A stretch of 64,000 nucleotides of DNA from Osedax fenrisi (lineage: Eukaryota > Annelida > Polychaeta > Sabellida > Siboglinidae), in assembly GCA_964019155.1 (NCBI GenBank), contig OZ025244.1, positions 32,486,903 to 32,550,902 on the forward strand, written 5' to 3'. The notes under the pieces are model-generated. The model made no database searches. It was given only the letters and a program-made list of their open reading frames with translations, and was not told the origin of the DNA. This document shows positions 13,600 through 26,962 of this stretch, piece by piece. The position numbers were made by a program, and so were the translations under genes. Within the stretch, counting starts at the first letter, position 1; the number at the start of each line of letters is the position of its first letter.

Positions 13600-16500
13600 T
13601 CTAGCTAACTCTAGCTAACTCTAGCTAACTCTAGCTAACTCTAGCTAACTCTAGGTAACTCTAGCTAACTCTAGCTAACTCTAGCTAACTCTAGCTAACT
13701 CTAGCTAACTCTAGGTAACTCTAGCTAACTCTAGGTAACTCTAGATAACTCTAGCTAACTCTAGCTAACTCTAGCTAACTCTAGGTAAGTCTAGCTAACT
13801 CTAGCTAACTCTAGCTAACTCTAGCTAACTCTAGGTAACTCTAGGTAACTCTAGCTAACTTTAGCTAACTCTAGATAACTCTAGCTAACTCTAGGTAACT
13901 CTAGCTAACTCTAGCTAACTCTATCTAACTATAGGTAACTCTATATAACTCTAGCTAACGTTAGCTAACTCTAGGTAACTATAGGTAACTCTAGGTAACT
14001 CTAGCTAACTCTTGCTAACTCTAGCTAACTCTAGCTAACTCTAGGTAACTCTAGCTAACTCTAGGTAAATCTAGGTAACTCTAGCTAACTTTAGCTAACT
14101 CTAGCTAACTCTAGGTAACTTTAGCTAACTCTAGCTAACTCTAGCTAACTCTAGCTAACTCTAGCTAACTCTAGGTAACTCTAGTTAACTCTAGCTAACT
14201 CTAGCTAACTCTAGCTAATTCTAGCTAACTCTAGCTAACTCTTGCTAACTCTAGCTAACTTTAAGTAACTCTAGCTAACTCTAGCTAACTTTAGCTAACT
14301 CTAGCTAACTCTAGCTAACTTTAGCTAACTCTAGCTAACTCTAGGTAACTCTAGGTAACTCTAGCTAACTCTAGCTAACTCTAGCTAACTCTAGCTAATT
14401 TTAGCTAACTCTAGCTAACTCTAGCTAACTCTAGCTAACTTTAGCTAACTCTAGCTAACTCTAGTTAACTCTAGCTAACTCTAGCTAACTCTAGGTAACT
14501 CTAGCTAACTCTAGCTAGCTCTAGCTAACTCTAGTTAACGCTAGCTAACTCTAGCTAACTCTAGCTAACTCTAGCTAACTCTAGGTAACTCTAGCTAACT
14601 TTAGCTAACTCTAGCTAACTCTAGCTAACTCTAGCTAACTTTAAGTAACTCTAGCTAACTCTAGCTAACTTTAGCTAACTCTAGCTAACTCTAGTTAACT
14701 TTAGCTAACTCTAGCTAACTCTAGCTAACTCTAGGTAACTCTAGCTAACTCTAGCTAACTTTAGCTAACTCTATGTAACTCTAGCTAACTCTAGCTAACT
14801 CTAGCTAACTCTAAGTAATATTAGCTAACTTTAGCTAACTCTAGCTAACTCTAGGTAACTCTAGCTAACTCTAGCTAACTCTAGCTAACTCTAGCTAACT
14901 CTAGGTAACTCTAGCTAACTCTAGTTAACTCTAGCTAACTCTAGGTAACTCTAGGTAACTCTAGCTAACTTTAGCTAACTTTAGGTAACTATAGGTAACT
15001 CTAGGTAACTCTAGCTAACTCTAGCTAACTCTAGCTAACTCTAGGTAACTCTAGCTAACTCTAGGTAAATCTAGGTAACTCTAGCTAACTTTAGCTAACT
15101 CTAGCTAACTCTAGCTAACTCTAGCTAACTCTAGCTAACTCTAGCTAACTCTAGGTAACTCTAGCTAACTCTAGCTAACTCTAGCTAACTCTAGCTAACT
15201 CTAGCTAACTCTAGGTAACTCTAGCTAACTCTAGGTAACTCTAGATAACTCTAGCTAACTCTAGCTAACTCTAGCTAACTCTAGGTAAATCTAGCTAACT
15301 CTAGCTAACTCTAGCTAACTCTAGCTAACTCTAGGTAACTCTAGGTAACTCTAGCTAACTTTAGCTAACTCTAGATAACTCTAGCTAACTCTAGGTAACT
15401 CTAGCTAACTCTAGCTAACTCTAGCTAACTCTAGCTAACTTTAGCTAACTCTAGGTAACTCTAGCTAACTCTAGCTAACTCTAGCTAACTCTAGCTAACT
15501 CTATGTAACTCTAGGTAACTCTAGATAACTTTAGCTAACTCTAGCTAACTCTAGCTAACTCTAGCTAACTTTAAGTAACTCTAGCTAACTCTAGCTAACT
15601 CTAGCTAACTCTAGGTAACTCTAGCTAACTCTAGCTAACTCTAGCTAACTCTAGCTAACTCTAGCTAACTCTAGGTAACTCTAGCTAACTCTAGGTAACT
15701 CTAGATAACTCTAGCTAACTCTAGCTAACTCTAGCTAACTCTAGGTAAGTCTAGCTAACTCTAGCTAACTCTATCTAACTATAGGTAACTCTATGTAACT
15801 CTAGCTAACGTTAGCTAACTCTAGGTAACTATAGGTAACTCTAGGTAACTCTAGCTAACTCTTGCTAACTCTAGCTAACTCTAGCTAACTCTAGGTAACT
15901 CTAGCTAACTCTAGGTAAATCTAGGTAACTCTAGCTAACTTTAGCTAACTCTAGCTAACTCTAGGTAACTTTAGCTAACTCTAGCTAACTCTAGCTAACT
16001 CTAGCTAACTCTAGCTAACTCTAGGTAACTCTAGTTAACTCTAGCTAACTCTAGCTAACTCTAGCTAATTCTAGCTAACTCTAGCTAACTTTAAGTAACT
16101 CTAGCTAACTCTAGCTAACTTTAGCTAACTCTAGCTAACTCTAGCTAACTTTAGCTAACTCTAGCTAACTCTAGGTAACTCTAGGTAACTCTAGCTAACT
16201 CTAGCTAACTCTAGCTAACTCTAGCTAATTTTAGCTAACTCTAGCTAACTCTAGCTAACTCTAGCTAACTTTAGCTAACTCTAGCTAACTCTAGTTAACT
16301 CTAGCTAACTCTAGCTAACTCTAGGTAACTCTAGCTAACTCTAGCTAACTCTAGCTAACTCTAGGTAACGCTAGCTAACTCTAGCTAACTCTAGCTAACT
16401 CTAGCTAACTCTAGGTAACTCTAGCTAACTTTAGCTAACTCTAGCTAACTCTAGCTAACTCTAGCTAACTTTAAGTAACTCTAGCTAACTCTAGCTAACT

Positions 16501-19500
16501 TTAGCTAACTCTAGCTAACTCTAGCTAACTTTAGCTAACTCTAGCTAACTCTAGCTAACTCTAGGTAACTCTAGCTAACTCTAGCTAACTTTAGCTAACT
16601 CTATGTAACTCTAGCTAACTCTAGCTAACTCTAGCTAACTCTAAGTAATATTAGCTAACTTTAGCTAACTCTAGCTAACTCTAGGTAACTCTAGCTAACT
16701 CTAGCTAACTCTAGCTAACTCTAGCTAACTCTAGCTAACTCTAGGTAACTCTAGCTAACTCTAGCTAACTCTAGCTAACTCTAGCTAACTCTAGCTAACT
16801 CTAGGTAACTCTAGCTAACTCTAGGTAACTCTAGATAACTCTAGCTAACTCTAGCTAACTCTAGCTAACTCTAGGTAAGTCTAGCTAACTCTAGCTAACT
16901 CTAGCTAACTCTAGCTAACTCTAGGTAACTCTAGGTAACTCTAGCTAACTTTAGCTAACTCTAGATAACTCTAGCTAACTCTAGGTAACTCTAGCTAACT
17001 CTAGCTAACTCTATCTAACTATAGGTAACTCTATATAACTCTAGCTAACGTTAGCTAACTCTAGGTAACTATAGGTAACTCTAGGTAACTCTAGCTAACT
17101 CTTGCTAACTCTAGCTAACTCTAGCTAACTCTAGGTAACTCTAGCTAACTCTAGGTAAATCTAGGTAACTCTAGCTAACTTTAGCTAACTCTAGCTAACT
17201 CTAGGTAACTTTAGCTAACTCTAGCTAACTCTAGCTAACTCTAGCTAACTCTAGCTAACTCTAGGTAACTCTAGTTAACTCTAGCTAACTCTAGCTAACT
17301 CTAGCTAATTCTAGCTAACTCTAGCTAACTCTTGCTAACTCTAGCTAACTTTAAGTAACTCTAGCTAACTCTAGCTAACTTTAGCTAACTCTAGCTAACT
17401 CTAGCTAACTTTAGCTAACTCTAGCTAACTCTAGGTAACTCTAGGTAACTCTAGCTAACTCTAGCTAACTCTAGCTAACTCTAGCTAATTTTAGCTAACT
17501 CTAGCTAACTCTAGCTAACTCTAGCTAACTTTAGCTAACTCTAGCTAACTCTAGTTAACTCTAGCTAACTCTAGCTAACTCTAGGTAACTCTAGCTAACT
17601 CTAGCTAGCTCTAGCTAACTCTAGTTAACGCTAGCTAACTCTAGCTAACTCTAGCTAACTCTAGCTAACTCTAGGTAACTCTAGCTAACTTTAGCTAACT
17701 CTAGCTAACTCTAGCTAACTCTAGCTAACTTTAAGTAACTCTAGCTAACTCTAGCTAACTTTAGCTAACTCTAGCTAACTCTAGTTAACTTTAGCTAACT
17801 CTAGCTAACTCTAGCTAACTCTAGGTAACTCTAGCTAACTCTAGCTAACTTTAGCTAACTCTATGTAACTCTAGCTAACTCTAGCTAACTCTAGCTAACT
17901 CTAAGTAATATTAGCTAACTTTAGCTAACTCTAGCTAACTCTAGGTAACTCTAGCTAACTCTAGCTAACTCTAGCTAACTCTAGCTAACTCTAGGTAACT
18001 CTAGCTAACTCTAGTTAACTCTAGCTAACTCTAGGTAACTCTAGGTAACTCTAGCTAACTTTAGCTAACTTTAGGTAACTATAGGTAACTCTAGGTAACT
18101 CTAGCTAACTCTAGCTAACTCTAGCTAACTCTAGGTAACTCTAGCTAACTCTAGGTAAATCTAGGTAACTCTAGCTAACTTTAGCTAACTCTAGCTAACT
18201 CTAGCTAACTCTAGCTAACTCTAGCTAACTCTAGCTAACTCTAGGTAACTCTAGCTAACTCTAGCTAACTCTAGCTAACTCTAGCTAACTCTAGCTAACT
18301 CTAGGTAACTCTAGCTAACTCTAGGTAACTCTAGATAACTCTAGCTAACTCTAGCTAACTCTAGCTAACTCTAGGTAAATCTAGCTAACTCTAGCTAACT
18401 CTAGCTAACTCTAGCTAACTCTAGGTAACTCTAGGTAACTCTAGCTAACTTTAGCTAACTCTAGATAACTCTAGCTAACTCTAGGTAACTCTAGCTAACT
18501 CTAGCTAACTCTAGCTAACTCTAGCTAACTTTAGCTAACTCTAGGTAACTCTAGCTAACTCTAGCTAACTCTAGCTAACTCTAGCTAACTCTATGTAACT
18601 CTAGGTAACTCTAGATAACTTTAGCTAACTCTAGCTAACTCTAGCTAACTCTAGCTAACTTTAAGTAACTCTAGCTAACTCTAGCTAACTCTAGCTAACT
18701 CTAGGTAACTCTAGCTAACTCTAGCTAACTCTAGCTAACTCTAGCTAACTCTAGCTAACTCTAGGTAACTCTAGCTAACTCTAGGTAACTCTAGATAACT
18801 CTAGCTAACTCTAGCTAACTCTAGCTAACTCTAGGTAAGTCTAGCTAACTCTAGCTAACTCTATCTAACTATAGGTAACTCTATGTAACTCTAGCTAACG
18901 TTAGCTAACTCTAGGTAACTATAGGTAACTCTAGGTAACTCTAGCTAACTCTTGCTAACTCTAGCTAACTCTAGCTAACTCTAGGTAACTCTAGCTAACT
19001 CTAGGTAAATCTAGGTAACTCTAGCTAACTTTAGCTAACTCTAGCTAACTCTAGGTAACTTTAGCTAACTCTAGCTAACTCTAGCTAACTCTAGCTAACT
19101 CTAGCTAACTCTAGGTAACTCTAGTTAACTCTAGCTAACTCTAGCTAACTCTAGCTAATTCTAGCTAACTCTAGCTAACTTTAAGTAACTCTAGCTAACT
19201 CTAGCTAACTTTAGCTAACTCTAGCTAACTCTAGCTAACTTTAGCTAACTCTAGCTAACTCTAGGTAACTCTAGGTAACTCTAGCTAACTCTAGCTAACT
19301 CTAGCTAACTCTAGCTAATTTTAGCTAACTCTAGCTAACTCTAGCTAACTCTAGCTAACTTTAGCTAACTCTAGCTAACTCTAGTTAACTCTAGCTAACT
19401 CTAGCTAACTCTAGGTAACTCTAGCTAACTCTAGCTAACTCTAGCTAACTCTAGGTAACGCTAGCTAACTCTAGCTAACTCTAGCTAACTCTAGCTAACT

Positions 19501-19820
19501 CTAGGTAACTCTAGCTAACTTTAGCTAACTCTAGCTAACTCTAGCTAACTCTAGCTAACTTTAAGTAACTCTAGCTAACTCTAGCTAACTTTAGCTAACT
19601 CTAGCTAACTCTAGCTAACTTTAGCTAACTCTAGCTAACTCTAGCTAACTCTAGGTAACTCTAGCTAACTCTAGCTAACTTTAGCTAACTCTATGTAACT
19701 CTAGCTAACTCTAGCTAACTCTAGCTAACTCTAAGTAATATTAGCTAACTTTAGCTAACTCTAGCTAACTCTAGGTAACTCTAGCTAACTCTAGCTAACT
19801 CTAGCTAACTCTAGCTAACT
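13600..19820 (+). repeat. Higher-order tandem duplication, period 3,090 bp
   Basis: About 13,600-16,730 is repeated at about 16,690-19,820. Marks that line up at an offset of 3,090 are CTATATAACT 13,941/17,031, CTAACGTTAG 13,955/17,045 and 15,805/18,895, a GTAGCTCTAG-like CTAGCTAGCT variant near 14,511/17,601, and GTAATATTAG near 16,643/19,733. The match stops near 16,731/19,821. The opening module (CTATCTAACTATAGG) also occurs once more at 12,411, offset 1,510 from 13,921, so a shorter related unit precedes the two full ones. Confidence 0.88.
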
Positions 19821-21570
19821 CTAGGTAACTCTAGCTAACTCTAGTTAACTCTAGCTAACTCTAGGTAACTCTAGGTAACTTTAGCTAACTTTAGGTAACT
19901 ATAGGTAACTCTAGGTAACTCTAGCTAACTCTAGGTAAGTCTAGCTAACTCTAGCTAACTCTAGCTAACTCTAGCTAACTCTAGGTAACTCTAGGTAACT
20001 CTAGCTAACTTTAGCTAACTCTAGATAACTCTAGCTAACTCTAGGTAATTCTAGCTAACTCTAGCTAACTCTAGCTAACTCTAGCTAACTTTAGCTAACT
20101 CTAGATAACTTTAGCTAACTCTAGCTAACTCTAGCTAACTCTAGCTAACTTTAAGTAACTCTAGCTAACTCTAGCTAACTCTAGCTAACTCTAGGTAACT
20201 CTAGCTAACTCTAGCTAACTCTAGCTAACTCTAGCTAACTCTAGCTAACTCTAGGTAACTCTAGCTAACTCTAGGTAACTCTAGATAACTCTAGCTAACT
20301 CTAGCTAACTCTAGCTAACTCTAGGTAAGTCTAGCTAACTCTAGCTAACTCTAGCTAACTCTAGCTAACTCTAGGTAACTCTAGGTAACTCTAGCTAACT
20401 TTAGCTAACTCTAGATAACTCTAGCTAACTCTAGGTAACTCTAGCTAACTCTAGCTAACTCTAGCTAACTCTAGCTAACTTTAGCTAACTCTAGGTAACT
20501 CTAGCTAACTCTAGCTAACTCTAGCTAACTCTAGCTAACTCTAGGTAACTCTAGCTAACTCTAGGTAACTCTAGATAACTCTAGATAACTCTAGCTAACT
20601 CTAGCTAACTCTAGCTAACTTTAGCTAACTCTATGTAACTCTAGCTAACTCTAGCTAACTCTAGCTAACTCTAGGTAATTCTAGCTAACTCTAGCTAACT
20701 CTAGGTAACTCTAGCTAACTCTAGCTAACTCTAGCTAACTCTAGCTAACTCTAGGTAACTCTAGCTAACTCTAGCTAACTCTAGCTAACTTTAGCTAACT
20801 CTAGGTAACTCTAGCTAACTTTAGCTAACTCTAGCTAACTCTAGGTAACTCTAGGTAACTCTAGCTAACTCTAGCTAACTCTAGCTAACTCTAGCTAATT
20901 TTAGCTAAATCTAGCTAACTCTAGCTAACTCTAGCTAACTTTAGCTAACTCTAGCTAACTCTAGTTAACTCTAGCTAACTCTAGCTAACTCTAGGTAACT
21001 CTAGCTAACTCTAGCTAACTCTAGCTAACTCTAGGTAACGCTAGCTAACTCTAGGTAACTCTAGCTAACTCTAGCTAACTCTAGGTAACTCTAGCTAACT
21101 TTAGCTAACTCTAGCTAACTCTAGCTAACTCTAGCTAACTTTAAGTAACTCTAGCTAACTCTAGCTAACTTTAGCTAACTCTAGCTAACTCTAGCTAACT
21201 TTAGCTAACTCTAGCTAACTCTAGCTAACTCTAGGTAACTCTAGCTAACTCTAAGTAATATTAGCTAACTTTAGCTAACTCTAGCTAACTCTAGGTAACT
21301 CTAGCTAACTCTAGCTAACTCTAGCTAACTCTAGCTAACTCTAGGTAACTCTAGCTAACTCTAGTTAACTCTAGCTAACTCTAGGTAACTCTAGGTAACT
21401 CTAGCTAACTTTAGCTAACTTTAGGTAACTATAGGTAACTCTAGGTAACTCTAGCTAACTCTAGCTAACTCTAGCTAACTCTAGGTAACTCTAGCTAACT
21501 CTAGGTAAATCTAGGTAACTCTAGCTAACTTTAGCTAACTCTAGCTAACTCTAGCTAACTCTAGCTAACT

Positions 21571-22490
21571 CTAGCTAACTCTAGCTAACTCTAGGTAACT
21601 CTAGCTAACTCTAGCTAACTCTAGCTAACTCTAGCTAACTCTAGCTAACTCTAGGTAACTCTAGCTAACTCTAGGTAACTCTAGATAACTCTAGCTAACT
21701 CTAGCTAACTCTAGCTAACTCTAGGTAAGTCTAGCTAACTCTAGCTAACTCTAGCTAACTCTAGCTAACTCTAGGTAACTCTAGGTAACTCTAGCTAACT
21801 TTAGCTAACTCTAGATAACTCTAGCTAACTCTAGGTAACTCTAGCTAACTCTAGCTAACTCTAGCTAACTCTAGCTAACTTTAGCTAACTCTAGGTAACT
21901 CTAGCTAACTCTAGCTAACTCTAGCTAACTCTAGCTAACTCTATGTAACTCTAGGTAACTCTAGATAACTTTAGCTAACTCTAGCTAACTCTAGCTAACT
22001 CTAGCTAACTTTAAGTAACTCTAGCTAACTCTAGCTAACTCTAGGTAACTCTAGCTAACTCTAGCTAACTCTAGCTAACTCTAGCTAACTCTAGCTAACT
22101 CTAGGTAACTCTAGCTAACTCTAGGTAACTCTAGATAACTCTAGCTAACTCTAGCTAACTCTAGCTAACTCTAGGTAAGTCTAGCTAACTCTAGCTAACT
22201 CTAGCTAACTCTAGCTAACTCTAGGTAACTCTAGGTAACTCTAGCTAACTTTAGCTAACTCTAGATAACTCTAGCTAACTCTAGGTAACTCTAGCTAACT
22301 CTAGCTAACTCTAGCTAACTCTAGCTAACTTTAGCTAACTCTAGGTAACTCTAGCTAACTCTAGCTAACTCTAGCTAACTCTAGCTAACTCTATGTAACT
22401 CTAGGTAACTCTAGATAACTTTAGCTAACTCTAGCTAACTCTAGCTAACTCTAGCTAACTTTAAGTAACTCTAGCTAACTCTAGCTAACT
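21571..22490 (+). repeat. 450-bp tandem repeat upstream of block 2
   Basis: 21,571-22,040 matches 22,021-22,490 at an offset of 450, with GTAAGTCTAG (CTAGGTAAGT at 21,721 and 22,171) and the ATAACTTTAG and TTAAGTAACT variants in the same places. The same 450-bp pair recurs upstream of block 3 (GTAAGTCTAG near 25,500 and 25,950) and block 4 (near 28,700 and 29,150, shortened in the second copy). The pair therefore predates the multiplication of the block-bearing unit. Confidence 0.85.
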
Positions 22491-22765
22491 CTAGCTAACT
22501 CTAGGTAACTCTAGCTAACTCTAGGTAACTCTAGATAACTCTAGCTAACTCTAGCTAACTCTAGCTAACTCTAGCTAACTTTAGCTAACTCTATGTAACT
22601 CTAGCTAACTCTAGCTAACTCTAGCTAACTCTAGCTAACTCTAGGTAATTCTAGCTAACTCTAGCTAACTCTAGGTAACTCTAGCTAACTCTAGCTAACT
22701 CTAGCTAACTCTAGCTAACTCTAGGTAACTCTAGGTAACTCTAGGTAACTCTAGGTAACTCTAGG

Positions 22766-23198
22766 TTACAACTCTATGCTACACTAAAATATAATACTCC
22801 ATCTACTCGACTTAGGTCATCGAATGATAAACTTGTACTCGTCTATCATAAATCCAAGTTGATTCGAACAAGCAATCGTGCTTTCTCGTGTAGTTCACCA
22901 ACGTTATGGAATTCTATTCCTCTCCATATCAGATCAATACATTATACACATAAGTTTAAGAATGTATTGAAATCATATATATTATCAACGAATTGATACT
23001 TGATTGTTTAATATATAATTATAATATTTTGTATAACTTATATTACACGATTGTTTATGTTTTTTTGTTTACTATATGTTTTTTACTATATGTTTATGTT
23101 TATAATCATCTTCTTTTCTCACACTTATCAGAACAATCTTTGTTGTTATTTAATGAGTGTTTAAATAAATCGTCTTATTATTATTATTATTATTATTA
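22766..23198 (+). repeat. AT-rich 433-bp block, copy 2
   Basis: This copy has the majority sequence with eight TTA units and serves as the reference copy. AATAAA is at 23,164-23,169. Four GTAACTCTAG monomers precede it and class A decamers follow. A 68-codon open frame could be read from a TTG at 22,993, but it lacks an ATG, has low-complexity Tyr/Leu/Phe content and ends by reading the TTA tail as Tyr, so no gene is called. Short direct repeats of ACTATATG lie in its T-rich second half. Confidence 0.87.
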
Positions 23199-26100
23199 GG
23201 TAACTCTAGCTAACTCTAGCTAACTCTAGCTAACTCTAGCTAACTCTAGGTAACTCTAGCTAACTCTAGTTAACTCTAGCTAACTCTAGGTAACTCTAGG
23301 TAACTCTAGCTAACTTTAGCTAACTTTAGGTAACTATATGTAACTCTAGGTAACTCTAGCTAACTCTAGCTAACTCTAGCTAACTTTAAGTAACTCTAGC
23401 TAACTCTAGCTAACTTTAGCTAACTCTAAGTAACTCTAGCTAACTCTAGCTAACTTTAGCTAACTCTATGTAACTCTAGCTAACTCTAGCTAACTCTAGC
23501 TAACTCTAGGTAACTCTAGCTAACTCTAGCTAACTCTAGCTAACTCTAGTTAACTCTAGGTAACTCTAGCTAACTCTAGCTAACTCTATCTAACTCTAGG
23601 TAACTCTAGGTAACTCTAGCTAACGTTAGCTAACTCTAGGTAACTATAGGTAACTCTAGGTAACTCTAGATAACTCTAGCTAACTCTAGCTAACTCTAGC
23701 TAACTCTAGGTAACTCTATCTAACTCTAGGTAAATCTAGGTAACTATAGCTAACTTTAGCTAACTCTAGCTAACTCTAGGTAACTTTAGCTAACTCTAGC
23801 TAACTCTAGCTAACTCTAGCTAACTCTAGCTAACTCTAGGTAATTCTAGTTAACTCTAGCTAACTCTAGCTAACTCTAGCTAACTCTAGCTAACTCTAGC
23901 TAACTCTAGCTAACTCTAGCTAACTTTAAGTAACTCTAGCTAACTCTAGCTAACTTTAGCTAACTCTAGCTAACTCTAGCTAACTTTAGCTAACTCTAGC
24001 TAACTCTAGGTAACTCTAGGTAACTCTAGCTAACTCTAGCTAACTCTAGCTAACTCTAGCTAATTTTAGCTAACTCTAGCTAACTCTAGCTAACTCTAGC
24101 TAACTCTAGCTAACTCTAGGTAACTTTAGCTAACTCTAGGTAACTTTAGCTAACTCTAGCTAACTCTAGTTAACTCTAGCTAACCTAGCTAACTCTAGGT
24201 AACTCTAGCTAACTCTAGCTAACTCTAGCTAACTCTAGGTAATGCTAGCTAACTCTAGCTAACTCTAGCTAACTCTAGCTAACTCTAGCTAACTCTAGGT
24301 AACTCTAGCTAACTTAAGCTAACTCTAGCTAACTCTAGCTAACTCTATCTAACTTTAAGTAACTCTAGCTAACTCTAGCTAACTTTAGCTAACTCTAGCT
24401 AACTCTAGCTAACTTTAGCTAATTCTAGCTAACTCTAGCTAACTCTAGGTAACTCTAGCTAACTCTAGCTAACTTTAGCTAACTCTATGTAACTCTAGCT
24501 AACTCTAGCTAACTCTAGCTAACTCTAGGTAATATTAGCTAACTTTAGCTAACTATAGCTAACTCTAGGTAACTCTAGCTAACTCTAGCTAACTCTAGCT
24601 AACTCTAGCTAACTCTAGGTAACTCTAGCTAACTCTAGTTAACTCTAGCTAACTCTAGGTAACTCTAGGTAACTCTAGCTAACTTTAGCTAACTTTAGGT
24701 AACTATAGGTAACTCTAGGTAACTCTAGCTAACTCTAGCTAACTCTAGCTAACTCTAGCTAACTCTAGCTAATTTTAGCTAACTCTAGCTAACTCTAGCT
24801 AACTCTAGGTAACGCTAGCTAACTCTAGGTAACTCTAGCTAACTCTAGCTAACTCTAGGTAACTCTAGCTAACTTTAGCTAACTCTAGCTAACTCTAGCT
24901 AACTCTAGCTAACTTTAAGTAACTCTAGCTAACTCTAGCTAACTTTAGCTAACTCTAGCTAACTCTAGCTAACTTTAGCTAACTCTAGCTAACTCTAGCT
25001 AACTCTAGGTAACTCTAGCTAACTCTAAGTAATATTAGCTAACTTTAGCTAACTCTAGCTAACTCTAGGTAACTCTAGCTAACTCTAGCTAACTCTAGCT
25101 AACTCTAGCTAACTCTAGGTAACTCTAGCTAACTCTAGTTAACTCTAGCTAACTCTAGGTAACTCTAGGTAACTCTAGCTAACTTTAGCTAACTTTAGGT
25201 AACTATAGGTAACTCTAGGTAACTCTAGCTAACTCTAGCTAACTCTAGCTAACTCTATGTAACTCTAGCTAACTCTAGGTAAATCTAGGTAACTCTAGCT
25301 AACTTTAGCTAACTCTAGCTAACTCTAGCTAACTCTAGCTAACTCTAGCTAACTCTAGCTAACTCTAGGTAACTCTAGCTAACTCTAGCTAACTCTAGCT
25401 AACTCTAGCTAACTCTAGCTAACTCTAGGTAACTCTAGCTAACTCTAGGTAACTCTAGATAACTCTAGCTAACTCTAGCTAACTCTAGCTAACTCTAGGT
25501 AAGTCTAGCTAACTCTAGCTAACTCTAGCTAACTCTAGCTAACTCTAGGTAACTCTAGGTAACTCTAGCTAACTTTAGCTAACTCTAGATAACTCTAGCT
25601 AACTCTAGGTAACTCTAGCTAACTCTAGCTAACTCTAGCTAACTCTAGCTAACTTTAGCTAACTCTAGGTAACTCTAGCTAACTCTAGCTAACTCTAGCT
25701 AACTCTAGCTAACTCTATGTAACTCTAGGTAACTCTAGATAACTTTAGCTAACTCTAGCTAACTCTAGCTAACTCTAGCTAACTTTAAGTAACTCTAGCT
25801 AACTCTAGCTAACTCTAGGTAACTCTAGCTAACTCTAGCTAACTCTAGCTAACTCTAGCTAACTCTAGCTAACTCTAGGTAACTCTAGCTAACTCTAGGT
25901 AACTCTAGATAACTCTAGCTAACTCTAGCTAACTCTAGCTAACTCTAGGTAAGTCTAGCTAACTCTAGCTAACTCTAGCTAACTCTAGCTAACTCTAGGT
26001 AACTCTAGGTAACTCTAGCTAACTTTAGCTAACTCTAGATAACTCTAGCTAACTCTAGGTAACTCTAGCTAACTCTAGCTAACTCTAGCTAACTCTAGCT

Positions 26101-26529
26101 AACTTTAGCTAACTCTAGGTAACTCTAGCTAACTCTAGCTAACTCTAGCTAACTCTAGCTAACTCTATGTAACTCTAGGTAACTCTAGATAACTTTAGCT
26201 AACTCTAGCTAACTCTAGCTAACTCTAGCTAACTTTAAGTAACTCTAGCTAACTCTAGCTAACTCTAGCTAACTCTAGGTAACTCTAGCTAACTCTATGT
26301 AACTCTAGATAACTCTAGCTAACTCTAGCTAACTCTAGCTAACTCTAGCTAACTTTAGCTAACTCTATGTAACTCTAGCTAACTCTAGCTAACTCTAGCT
26401 AACTCTAGGTAATTCTAGCTAACTCTAGCTAACTCTAGGTAACTCTAGCTAACTCTAGCTAACTCTAGCTAACTCTAGCTAACTCTAGGTAACTCTAGGT
26501 AACTCTAGGTAACTCTAGGTAACTCTAGG
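23199..26529. repeat. Decamer satellite array 3
   Basis: 3.3 kb of tandem decamers between blocks 2 and 3. A 9-bp monomer, CTAACCTAG, at 24,180-24,188 shifts the register by one. The palindromic monomer CTAACGTTAG is at 23,620-23,629. GTAATATTAG occurs near 24,529 and 25,029 (ends of a roughly 500-bp near-repeat), and the 450-bp pair occupies about 25,350-26,270. Nothing other than satellite is seen. Confidence 0.99.
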
Positions 26530-26962
26530 TTACAACTCTATGCTACACTAAAATATAATACTCCATCTACTCGACTTAGGTCATCGAATGATAAACTTGT
26601 ACTCGTCTATCATAAATCCAAGTTGATTCGAACAAGCAATCGTGCTTTCTCGTGTAGTTCACCAACGTTATGGAATTCTATTCCTCTCCATATCAGATCA
26701 ATACATTATACACATAAGTTTAAGAATGTATTGAAATCATATATATTATCAACGAATTGATACTTGATTGTTTAATATATAATTATAATATTTTGTATAA
26801 CTTATATTACACGATTGTTTATGTTTTTTTGTTTACTATATGTTTTTTACTATATGTTTATGTTTATAATCATCTTCTTTTCTCACACTTATCAGAACAA
26901 TCTTTGTTGTTATTTAATGAGTGTTTAAATAAATCGTCTTATTATTATTATTATTATTATTA
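26530..26962 (+). repeat. AT-rich 433-bp block, copy 3
   Basis: Same length and, as far as compared, the same sequence as copy 2, with eight TTA units, TAGG on both edges and class A decamers downstream. AATAAA sits at about 26,928. Its flanks match those of copies 2 and 4 over hundreds of bases, so it arose by duplication of satellite plus block and not by a new insertion. Confidence 0.87.

Larger units (their letters stand above)
11724..22765. repeat. Decamer satellite array 2
   Basis: About 1,100 tandem decamers lie between block copies 1 and 2, the second-longest pure array after array 1. It opens with the class A flank (five CTAAC-type monomers after the first, then a GTAAC, then TTAAC, ending near an ATATGTAAC monomer). 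CTAACGTTAG occurs five times: 12,445-12,454, 13,955-13,964, 15,805-15,814, 17,045-17,054 and 18,895-18,904. Variants common here and rare elsewhere are the CTATATAACT and CTATCTAACTATAGG contexts. Two internal duplications (3,090 bp and 450 bp) are listed separately. No open reading frame, RNA gene or other unique sequence is visible. Confidence 0.99.

Noticed and set aside
22840..22880. tRNA-derived SINE promoter (box B-like ATTCGAAC in the block)
   Set aside because: Only a partial match to the box B consensus (first and last positions wrong) and no convincing box A upstream. Not enough to call a pol III promoter.
23040..23110. Yeast-type replication origin core (GTTTATGTTTT and GTTTATGTTTA)
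   Set aside because: Near matches to the ARS consensus are expected in such AT-rich DNA, the first position is wrong, and the consensus applies to budding yeasts, which this window does not resemble.
22766..23198. DNA transposon or Helitron
   Set aside because: The two ends of the block are not inverted copies of each other, there is no CTRR end with a preceding hairpin, and no transposase-like frame.
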